This document shows, piece by piece, positions 1-5,653 of a stretch of DNA of 8,192 nucleotides. A program made the position numbers and the translations under genes. The stretch lies in the NCBI GenBank assembly GCA_002319925.1, contig DCFP01000018.1:512-8703 (forward strand), in the 5' to 3' direction. Every line of letters starts with the position of its first letter. Position 1 is the stretch's first letter. The notes beneath the pieces were generated by a model. It was not told the origin of the DNA. It was given only the letters and a program-made list of their open reading frames with translations, and ran no database searches. This DNA is from Holophagaceae bacterium UBA1801. Lineage in GTDB: Bacteria > Acidobacteriota > Holophagae > Holophagales > Holophagaceae.

Positions 1-501
1 GTCATGGACGAAACCACCTGCATGGTGGAGATGGCGCGCTTCTTCCTGAAGTTCACGCAGCTCGAGTCCTGCGGCAAGTGCACCTCCTGCCGCATCGGGA
101 CGCTCCGCATGCTGGAGATCCTGGAAGAGATCGTCTCCGGCAAGGGCAAGGAAGAGCACATCCAGCAGCTCGAAGAACTTGGCCAGATCATCAAGAGCAC
201 GTCCCAGTGCGGCCTCGGCAACACGGCACCCAATCCCGTGCTGACGACCCTGAAGTATTTCCGCGACGAGTACGAGGCCCACATCCGCGAACACCGCTGC
301 CCGGCTCACTCCTGTGGAGCCCTGGTGAAGTTCGCCATCAATCACGACAAGTGCACCGGCTGCACGATCTGCGCGAAGCAGTGCCCTGCCAAGTGCATCA
401 CTGGCGAACTCAAGAAGCCCCACGTCATCGACCAGGACCGCTGCACCAAGTGCGGAAAATGCTTCACCGTCTGCAACTTCGACGCGATCACGAAAGACTG
501 A
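1..501 (+). CDS. NuoF/HydB-like NADH-binding subunit with C-terminal 2x[4Fe-4S] ferredoxin domain (5'-truncated)
   Basis: Only the last 166 codons are present; the frame is open to the window edge, so the methionine at 4 is probably internal. Seen: an ESCGKCTSC motif with C24, C27, C30 and a fourth cysteine at C70 (numbering from base 1). This is the spacing of the [4Fe-4S] N3 cluster that takes electrons from FMN in NuoF. Next comes a CPAHSC linker (C100, C105), then two ferredoxin motifs, C118/C121/C124/C128 and C148/C151/C154/C158, ending at a TGA at 499-501. Known: ferredoxin tails of this kind mark the HydB/HndC and StnB branch of NuoF-like proteins, which are soluble subunits of hydrogenases, formate dehydrogenases or transhydrogenases, not respiratory complex I. 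The FMN and NAD sites should lie upstream, outside the window. Inferred role: oxidises or reduces NAD(H) and wires it to the 1195-residue partner encoded next. A NuoE-like thioredoxin-fold [2Fe-2S] subunit is expected upstream. It could instead belong to a hydrogenase or Fdh set if other subunits lie upstream. Confidence 0.9.
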   Translation, partial: VMDETTCMVEMARFFLKFTQLESCGKCTSCRIGTLRMLEILEEIVSGKGKEEHIQQLEELGQIIKSTSQCGLGNTAPNPVLTTLKYFRDEYEAHIREHRCPAHSCGALVKFAINHDKCTGCTICAKQCPAKCITGELKKPHVIDQDRCTKCGKCFTVCNFDAITKD

Positions 502-505
502 GGAA
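499..505 (+). promoter_or_regulatory. Ribosome binding site fixing the start of the fusion oxidoreductase
   Basis: TGAGGAA overlaps the stop codon of the upstream gene and puts AGGA five bases before the ATG at 510. The frame is open back to 78, but that stretch runs through the coding region of the upstream ferredoxin-tailed gene in another frame. The site at 499-505 and a normal NuoG-like N-terminus both fix the start at 510. The placement suggests translational coupling of the two subunits. Confidence 0.75.
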
Positions 506-509
506 CGAC

Positions 510-3500
510 ATGGCCCTTGTAAACCTCAAGCTCAACGGCAAAGCGATCTCCGCCGACAATTCGAAGACCATCCTGCAGGTGGCCCGGGACAACGGCATGG
601 AAATCCCGACCCTCTGCTACGATCCCCGCCTTCCCCCTTACGGATCCTGCCTCGTCTGCGTCGTGGAAGTGCGCAACTCCGGGCGTCTCCTGATGTCCTG
701 CACCACGCCCGTCGCTGAAGGCATGGACATCTGGACGGAAAGCGAACCGGCCATGAAGGCTCGGAAAGCCGCGCTGGAGATGCTCCTGTCCAACCACTAC
801 GCCGACTGCCGCGGGCCGTGCTTCCTGAAATGCCCCGCCAACGTCGACGTGCAGGGCTATCTCGCCTTCGCCAACGCCGGCATGCACAAGGAAGCCCTGG
901 AGCTCATCCGCGAGACCAACCCCATGCCTCTCGCCTGCGGTCGCGTCTGCGTGCGCTACTGCGAAGCCAACTGCCGCCGCAAGGACGTGGATTCCCCAGC
1001 CGCCATCAACTTCATGAAGCGCTACGTGGCTGATCTGGAATACGACCGCCTGGCGGCTCCCGAGATCACGCCCACCAACGGCAAGAAGATCGCCGTCATC
1101 GGCGGCGGCCCCGCGGGCCTCACCTGCGGCTATTACCTGCGCAAGAAGGGCTATGCCGTCACCATCTTCGACAAGCAGCCCAAGCTCGGCGGAATGCTGC
1201 GCTATGGCATTCCCGAGTACCGCCTGCCCCAGGCCGTGCTGGACAAGGAGATCGACCAGATCCTTGCTCACGGTATCGAGACGAAGAAGAATGTGAAACT
1301 CGGCACGGATTTCACCTTGGACGGGTTGAAGGCCGAGGGCTACGACGCCATCTACCTCGCGCTCGGATCCTGGGTTGCCAAGGGCATGGGCATCGAGAAT
1401 GAGAACCATCCGAACATCCTCCCCGGCATCGTCTACCTCGAGCAGGTGAAGCGGGACGGTCCACCGAAGATGAACGGCACGGTCGCCATCGTGGGTGGCG
1501 GCAACACTGCCATCGACGCGGCCCGCACTGCCCTGCGCTGCGGCGCGGAAAAGGTCGCGGTGCTCTACCGCCGCACCCGCACGGAAATGCCCGCGGACGA
1601 TATCGAAGTGGAAGACGCCATCGAAGAAGGCGTCGAGTTCCATTACCTCACAGCCCCCAACAAGGCCGTGATCGATGACGGCAAACTGGTGGGCCTGGAA
1701 TGCTTCCTCATGGAACTGGGCGAACCCGATGCCTCCGGCCGCCGCCGCCCCGAGAAGGTGAAGGGCAGCGAGTTCCTCTTCAAGGCTGACTGGATCGTCT
1801 CCGCCATCGGCCAGGAACAGGACCTGAAGGGCCTCGAGAACAAGACCCTGGGCCAGATCAAGCTCACCAAGTGGAACAGCATCGACGCAGACCCCGAGAC
1901 CCTGCAGACCTCCGTGGAAGGCGTGTTCACGGGCGGCGACGCCATGACGGGCCCCGCCGCTGCCATCGACGCCATCGGCGCGGGCCGCAAGGCCGCCGTC
2001 GTCATCGACAAGTGGTTCGAGACCGGCAAGGTGGAGAAGTTCCAGGCGGGCTTCTTCAGCAAGCGCAACGCCCTGGCAGAACCCAGCGAGGCCTTCTTCG
2101 CGCAGTTCGAGAAGACCGAGCGCAGCGAGATGCCCAAGCTTGAGAAGGTCACCCGTGGCGCCAACTGGGAGGAAGTGGATCTCGGCGTCACTGCGGAGCA
2201 GGTTCAGCACGAGACCTCCCGCTGCCTCTCCTGCGGCTGCAACAGCGTCTTCGACTGCGATCTCAAGGTCTACTCGGGCAACTACGACGCCCAGCAGGAA
2301 CGCTTCAAGGGCAAGCTCAAGAAGCACAAGATGGACGAGCGCCATCCCTACATCCTGCTCGACAGCAACAAGTGCATCCTGTGCGGCCGTTGCGTGCGCT
2401 ACTGCGGCGAGCTGATCGGCGTGAACGCCCTCGGCTTCATCAACCGCGGCTACGAGACGGTGGTCAAGCCCACTCTGGATAAGCCCCTGGCCGAAACCGG
2501 CTGCATCGCCTGCGGCAACTGCATCGAGGTCTGCCCCACGGGCGCCATCACCTTCAAGGCCACCCTCGACAAGCCGGGACCCTACCGCACCGTGGCCTAT
2601 CGCTCCGCCTGCTCTTTCTGCGGTGTGGGTTGCGAAGTGGATGTCAACCACAGCGGACGAGACTACTTCTTCGTCACCGCCAAGCCCGTGGATCCCTTCG
2701 TGGAAGGCGAACTCTGCGCCAAGGGCCGCTTCGGTTCCTACTACGTGGGCTCCAAGGACCGACTCTACAACCCGACCATCAAAGGAAAGGGCAATGTCGG
2801 CATGACCGATGCGGCCAGCACATTGGTGGCGGGTTTGAAGAAGTTCAAGGGCGAGGAGATCCTCTTCCTGGCTTCCCCGCGCATCACCAACGAAGACGCT
2901 TTCCTTTTCGCCTCCCTGGCTAAGCAGGTGGGTTCCCGCTTCGTGTTCGCCGCGGAAGATTTGCGGCGCGCGGGATTGCCCGATGTCACGAAGGCCATGG
3001 GCTACAACGGCTCCACCATCAAGCAGGATGCCGTTGCCAACATGGACGTGATCGTGACGGTGGGCGGCGAAGCAATGACTTACAACCCTGTGTTCGCCTT
3101 TAAGGTCCGCCGGGCCGTGATGGGTGGCGCCAAGCTCGTGCACGTGGGTCAGCTTCCCAAGACCATGAAGAAGCTGGTCACTCATCACCTCGCCTGCAAG
3201 GCCGGCGAGGAGGCGAAGGTGCTGTCATCCCTGTGCGGTGCCATCATCCGCGCGGGCGCCCACCTCGGCGAGCATGTATCCAACGGCAAGGAATTCCTGG
3301 CCCACGGATTTGCCCAGGCCGTGCCTGAGATCGAACAAGCTGCGAATGTCTTCAAGGGCGCCAATGTCGCCGTGATCGTCAACCAGGACGCCGCTGTGGG
3401 CAGTGACAACGCTGAACTCAAGTGGGCTGCGGACCTGACCCTTCTCACCGGCGGCGCCAAGGGCGGTCTGCTGGTGGTGAAGAACGAAGCCAACGCTCAG

Positions 3501-4097
3501 GGGTTCCAGGACATCGTCTACGGTGGTGGTTTCGCCAGCGACGCCGACCTGGTCAAGGCCAAGGCCGCTCTCAAGGCCGGAGGCATCAAGGCCGTGGTCA
3601 CGCTGGGTGCGGATCTCGACATGATCGAGGAATTCAGCGACAAGCTGGCCAAGGCCGAGTTCACGGCCGCCATCGATGTCTTCAAGACATCGGCCACAAC
3701 CAGGGCTGATGTCGTGGTCCCCTTCAGCCCCCTGCAGGAAGAGGACGGCTCCATCGTCTCCTTCGACGGCCGCATCATCGCGTTCCAGAAGGCTTTCAAG
3801 CCCCTGGCCGGATTCACGAACCTGGAATTCCTGGCCGCTGCCCTCTCCAAGGCGGGTGGCGAGACCATGGATCTGGTGGCAACCCGCAAGCACATCACCA
3901 AAGCGGTTCCCCACTACAAGTCCCTGGATGTTCCGGTACCGAACACCTACGTGAGCGATGAAGTGGCGAAGGCCAAACCTTCCCACGCCTTCTTCATGGC
4001 GGCGGTTCCGGAGAAACTTCTGGTGAAGCCCTACACCTCCGCGACCACGTATTCCGTGGCCTCGGAGGCGGGCAAGCTGGTGGGCACCGCCAAGTAG
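510..4097 (+). CDS. Multidomain FeS-flavoprotein: NuoG-type [2Fe-2S], GltD/NfnB-like FAD-NADPH module, 2x[4Fe-4S], vestigial molybdopterin-oxidoreductase domain (StnA-like)
   Basis: A 1195-residue cytoplasmic protein with no signal peptide or membrane segment. Domains in order: (1) [2Fe-2S] ferredoxin, residues 1-80, with C36, C47, C50, C64. (2) GltD/DPD-type FeS domain, about 90-180, with C100, C104, C108 and C143, C147, C151, C155. (3) GltD/NfnB-like flavoprotein, about 190-500: FAD motif GGGPAGL at 198-204, NADPH motif GGGNTA at 329-334 followed by YRR at 353-355, and a second FAD motif near TGGDA at 474-478. (4) A Cys-rich linker (C572, C575, C577, C583). (5) 2x[4Fe-4S]: C622/C625/C628/C632 and C665/C668/C671/C675. 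(6) A MopB-like domain from C701/C704/C708/C736 to the end, without a visible catalytic Cys. Inferred role: with the upstream NuoF-like subunit it passes electrons among NAD(H), NADP(H) and ferredoxin, possibly by flavin-based bifurcation as in the Sporomusa Stn transhydrogenase. SfrA and SfrB of Geobacter carry related modules on separate chains. The domains are certain; substrates and direction are not. Confidence 0.85.
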   Translation: MALVNLKLNGKAISADNSKTILQVARDNGMEIPTLCYDPRLPPYGSCLVCVVEVRNSGRLLMSCTTPVAEGMDIWTESEPAMKARKAALEMLLSNHYADCRGPCFLKCPANVDVQGYLAFANAGMHKEALELIRETNPMPLACGRVCVRYCEANCRRKDVDSPAAINFMKRYVADLEYDRLAAPEITPTNGKKIAVIGGGPAGLTCGYYLRKKGYAVTIFDKQPKLGGMLRYGIPEYRLPQAVLDKEIDQILAHGIETKKNVKLGTDFTLDGLKAEGYDAIYLALGSWVAKGMGIENENHPNILPGIVYLEQVKRDGPPKMNGTVAIVGGGNTAIDAARTALRCGAEKVAVLYRRTRTEMPADDIEVEDAIEEGVEFHYLTAPNKAVIDDGKLVGLECFLMELGEPDASGRRRPEKVKGSEFLFKADWIVSAIGQEQDLKGLENKTLGQIKLTKWNSIDADPETLQTSVEGVFTGGDAMTGPAAAIDAIGAGRKAAVVIDKWFETGKVEKFQAGFFSKRNALAEPSEAFFAQFEKTERSEMPKLEKVTRGANWEEVDLGVTAEQVQHETSRCLSCGCNSVFDCDLKVYSGNYDAQQERFKGKLKKHKMDERHPYILLDSNKCILCGRCVRYCGELIGVNALGFINRGYETVVKPTLDKPLAETGCIACGNCIEVCPTGAITFKATLDKPGPYRTVAYRSACSFCGVGCEVDVNHSGRDYFFVTAKPVDPFVEGELCAKGRFGSYYVGSKDRLYNPTIKGKGNVGMTDAASTLVAGLKKFKGEEILFLASPRITNEDAFLFASLAKQVGSRFVFAAEDLRRAGLPDVTKAMGYNGSTIKQDAVANMDVIVTVGGEAMTYNPVFAFKVRRAVMGGAKLVHVGQLPKTMKKLVTHHLACKAGEEAKVLSSLCGAIIRAGAHLGEHVSNGKEFLAHGFAQAVPEIEQAANVFKGANVAVIVNQDAAVGSDNAELKWAADLTLLTGGAKGGLLVVKNEANAQGFQDIVYGGGFASDADLVKAKAALKAGGIKAVVTLGADLDMIEEFSDKLAKAEFTAAIDVFKTSATTRADVVVPFSPLQEEDGSIVSFDGRIIAFQKAFKPLAGFTNLEFLAAALSKAGGETMDLVATRKHITKAVPHYKSLDVPVPNTYVSDEVAKAKPSHAFFMAAVPEKLLVKPYTSATTYSVASEAGKLVGTAK

Positions 4098-4133
4098 CAC
4101 CGCATCGAAACAACTCTATCCTTACTTCTCTTT

Positions 4134-4180
4134 GCGCAACTGTGGATCCCCCTGTGGCAGATTCACAGTTGCGTTTTCTT
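4134..4180 (+). terminator. Rho-independent terminator of the NuoF-like/fusion oxidoreductase operon
   Basis: CGCAACTGTG at 4135-4144 and CACAGTTGCG at 4164-4173 form a perfect 10-bp stem around a 19-base loop. The stem is followed at once by TTTTCTT (4174-4180). It lies 37 bases after the stop of the 1195-residue protein. G4134 can add a wobble pair with T4174. There is no matching A-tract on the upstream side, so it should act on + strand transcripts only. Confidence 0.85.
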
Positions 4181-4206
4181 GTATCCTTCCGGGAAATTCC
4201 GCGGCG

Positions 4207-4623
4207 ATGCGATCCATGAAAAGGGACATCCTTACCTATTCGGCATACCTGATTGACATGGGGAATACCTTGCTGGACTTCCATGCCAATGGTCCGTCGG
4301 ACGCGGACAAGGACCAGCTTGGCATCGTCCGCTTTTCGCAGCGGCTGCATGCAGTCTCTGGCCGATGCATTGATCAAGAAGAATGCAGAACCAAGCTCTT
4401 CGAATGTCTGGATGAAACCCATCGATCCATGTTCGCCAAAGCCTTGGATTCCTGTGGGGTTTCACCCGATGCCGCACTGATGACGGGAGATAATCCGATC
4501 GCAGACATCGAAGGAGCCAAGCGGTCGGGAATTGCTAATTGTCTATACGGTAATTCAACTAAATTGGCAAATCACCAAAAAGCTGACCATCACATCGAGT
4601 CGTTCGATGCATTCTTGAGGTAG
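4207..4623 (+). CDS. Short HAD-superfamily hydrolase-like protein, probably internally deleted
   Basis: 138 residues from the ATG at 4207; an ATG at 4216 is equally possible and neither has a strong Shine-Dalgarno site. The reading frame extends up to a TTG at 4132, but that codon sits in the terminator hairpin. Seen: HAD motif I as DMGNTLLDF, with putative nucleophile D17 and the second Asp replaced by Gly. Motif IV is GDNPIAD (D95, D100), followed by a DIEGAKRSGI segment and a normal C-terminal end. Known: HAD phosphatases usually run 200-230 residues, and here motifs I and IV are only 78 residues apart. The cap and the Thr/Ser motif II are not seen. The motif III Lys, expected six residues before F76, appears to be Glu (E70). 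No frameshift explains the gap, because other frames give no HAD-like residues. GC is lower than in flanking genes (54 of 120 bases in 4501-4620). Probably a decayed or non-catalytic remnant. Confidence 0.6.
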   Translation: MRSMKRDILTYSAYLIDMGNTLLDFHANGPSDADKDQLGIVRFSQRLHAVSGRCIDQEECRTKLFECLDETHRSMFAKALDSCGVSPDAALMTGDNPIADIEGAKRSGIANCLYGNSTKLANHQKADHHIESFDAFLR

Positions 4624-4828
4624 CAACCCTTGTGGACTGGCTTGATTGCGACCGTCAGGCGCTAGGGAGGCATTGAGCCCGGACTAAATCGAACCTCCAA
4701 AGGATCCAGAAGGCCTTTCGAATCGCGGTTATCGGAGAAAGCAAATCGACCGGATCCTGGCACCCAGAGCTCTGGTTGGCATCACAGGAAGTGCCTGGTG
4801 GCCCTGCCGCCTGATTCGACTCGGCATC

Positions 4829-4858
4829 TTTCTCTCTCCATACGAATAGGCGTATATT
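4829..4858 (+). promoter_or_regulatory. Weak sigma70-like promoter candidate upstream of the lipoprotein-ccs genes
   Basis: TATATT at 4853-4858 resembles a -10 box. A poor -35 match, TTTCTC, lies at 4829-4834 with an 18-base spacer. It would give a leader of about 95 bases before the TTG at 4960. The call rests mainly on the -10 match and on the expectation that the ccs operon needs a promoter after the terminator at 4134-4180. Confidence 0.25.
4840..4855. repeat. Small inverted repeat overlapping the promoter candidate
   Basis: ATACG (4840-4844) and CGTAT (4851-4855) are perfect inverted arms around a 6-base AT-rich centre. The repeat spans the spacer and the first bases of the candidate -10 box, where a repressor operator could sit. 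Five-base arms also occur by chance, so this is only a candidate. Confidence 0.25.
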
Positions 4859-4945
4859 CCCGGCTTTGGTACCGTGTTGTTATTTACCATGTCAGGGATT
4901 CCGGGTGGTCTGTTACCGAACCAAAGGCTGAACTATCCTGGGTCT

Positions 4946-4950
4946 GGAGG
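4946..4950 (+). promoter_or_regulatory. Ribosome binding site for the TTG-started lipoprotein
   Basis: GGAGG, a near-consensus Shine-Dalgarno, lies nine bases before the TTG at 4960. It favours that non-ATG start over the in-frame start at 4798, which adds non-signal-like residues, and over the ATG at 4999, which removes the positively charged n-region. Confidence 0.7.
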
Positions 4951-4959
4951 ATTTCAACA

Positions 4960-5532
4960 TTGAGGCACGCTGACAGAAACCTCGTGATTTTCGCAAGCAT
5001 GACGATTTCCTCACTGGCCGCGATGATCGGATGCGGCCGGGATCAGATCCAGAATGTTCAGGTCGAAAAGGCGGCACCGGCGCCTGCGATGCCTGCCCTC
5101 CCGCCTCCACCGCAACCCCAGGGAAGTGACGCGCTCAAGTGGACCTTGCCCAAGGGATGGAACGCGGAGCCCGCCAGTGGAATGCGCTTCGCCACCCTGA
5201 AGCCGCCGGCAGCCGGGAATGTGGAAGTTTCCGTAGTGAGTCTGAGTGGGAATGCGGGAGGCGAACTCTCGAACGTGAACCGCTGGAGGTCCCAGCTGGG
5301 ACTGGGCCCCGTGGACGACCAGGCCCTTGGCTCGCTGCGGAAGATCGTCAAATCCAAGGCTGGCCCGGTTTCGATGTACGAGTTCTCCGGTGGCGGCAAC
5401 CGCATGATCGTGGGCATGCTATCCACCCCTGGCGGCGACACATGGTTCCTCAAACTGATGGGCGAGGACTCACCCGTCAGCCAGGCCAAAGGTGATTTCA
5501 TGAAACTGCTCGGGACCCTCAGCCTTGGATAA
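4960..5532 (+). CDS. Predicted lipoprotein with conserved-looking NVNRWR domain, next to ccs genes
   Basis: 190 residues from a TTG start preceded by GGAGG. Seen: a short basic n-region (R2, H3, R6), a hydrophobic stretch at about 8-23, and a lipobox-like MIGC with C25 as the probable lipidated residue. The -3 Met is unusual. A Pro/Ala-rich linker spans 38-54. A soluble domain of about 135 residues opens with LKWTLPKGW (59-67) and contains GGELSNVNRWRSQLGL around 100-115. I recognise this W..P.GW plus NVNRWR pattern from hypothetical proteins of several Gram-negative phyla but know no biochemical function. Location: anchored to a membrane, with the domain outside the cytoplasm. It directly precedes resB and ccsA, so a role in cytochrome c or heme handling is plausible by context only. 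It contains no CXXCH heme site and no Cys pair, so it is neither a cytochrome nor a CcsX/ResA-type thioredoxin. Confidence 0.75.
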   Translation: MRHADRNLVIFASMTISSLAAMIGCGRDQIQNVQVEKAAPAPAMPALPPPPQPQGSDALKWTLPKGWNAEPASGMRFATLKPPAAGNVEVSVVSLSGNAGGELSNVNRWRSQLGLGPVDDQALGSLRKIVKSKAGPVSMYEFSGGGNRMIVGMLSTPGGDTWFLKLMGEDSPVSQAKGDFMKLLGTLSLG

Positions 5533-5579
5533 GCCGTCGCGTCAAAACCACTTGGATAGCCAGGCAGCTCACCGGCATA

Positions 5580-5632
5580 AGGAGCCGCAGCAAAAGAAAC
5601 CGGACAGCACGGTTTCTTTTGACGCGGCTCCT
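5580..5632. repeat. Long near-perfect inverted repeat (possible bidirectional terminator, attenuator or processing hairpin)
   Basis: Outer arms GGAGCCGC (5581-5588) and GCGGCTCC (5624-5631) pair perfectly. Inner arms CAAAAGAAACCG (5591-5602) and CGGTTTCTTTTG (5610-5621) also pair perfectly around the 7-base loop GACAGCA. The only break is a 2-by-2 internal mismatch (AG/AC), and A5580-T5632 adds one more pair. Read as a terminator, the core stem GAAACCG/CGGTTTC is flanked by AAAA and TTTT, which would suit both directions. The GC-rich outer arms and the lack of a T-run after them are atypical. It lies between the lipoprotein stop and the first ATG of resB. The symmetry is too long to be chance, but its function is not shown. 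Confidence 0.8.
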
Positions 5633-5653
5633 AACACGCCAAAACCCCTCCTC

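Larger units (their letters stand above)
4624..4959 (+). other. Gene-free, lower-GC stretch between the HAD remnant and the lipoprotein gene
   Basis: I see no supportable gene, tRNA or transposase here in either strand. A reading frame in phase with the lipoprotein is open from 4798, but its first 54 codons look non-coding (no family resemblance, no signal-peptide character) and the real start is better placed at 4960. No convincing terminator follows the HAD-like gene. A perfect 12-bp palindrome, CCAGAGCTCTGG, is at 4764-4775. The 3' part holds a weak promoter candidate and a small inverted repeat, listed separately. Confidence 0.5.

Noticed and set aside
78..509. In-frame 5' extension of the fusion oxidoreductase
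   Set aside because: It overlaps the ferredoxin-tailed gene in another frame and encodes Arg/His/Pro-rich non-protein-like residues. AGGA at 501-504 and a normal [2Fe-2S] N-terminus support 510.
342..3188. Long open frame of 948 codons on the - strand
   Set aside because: It is antisense to the clearly real ferredoxin-tailed and 1195-residue genes. It is low-complexity, His/Ala/Gly-rich and has no domains, as expected opposite a GC-rich gene.
2610..4097. Annotation as an active formate dehydrogenase alpha subunit
   Set aside because: No catalytic Cys or Sec is seen, the C-terminal cofactor-binding domain is missing, and the fusion partners point to a NuoG/Stn-like structural role.
4132..4134. 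TTG start for the HAD-like gene
   Set aside because: It would place the first codons inside the terminator hairpin of the upstream operon and add residues without family resemblance.
4253..4480. Frameshift explanation for the short HAD-like gene
   Set aside because: The alternative + frame here gives no HAD-like motif, so a shifted middle segment is not hiding there.
4764..4775. Perfect 12-bp palindrome CCAGAGCTCTGG as an operator or terminator
   Set aside because: It has no loop, no T-run and no nearby promoter match; one 12-bp palindrome is weak evidence by itself.
5577..5584. ATAAGGAG as a ribosome binding site for resB
   Set aside because: No ATG, GTG or TTG in the resB frame follows within a usable distance, and the site is buried in the hairpin stem.
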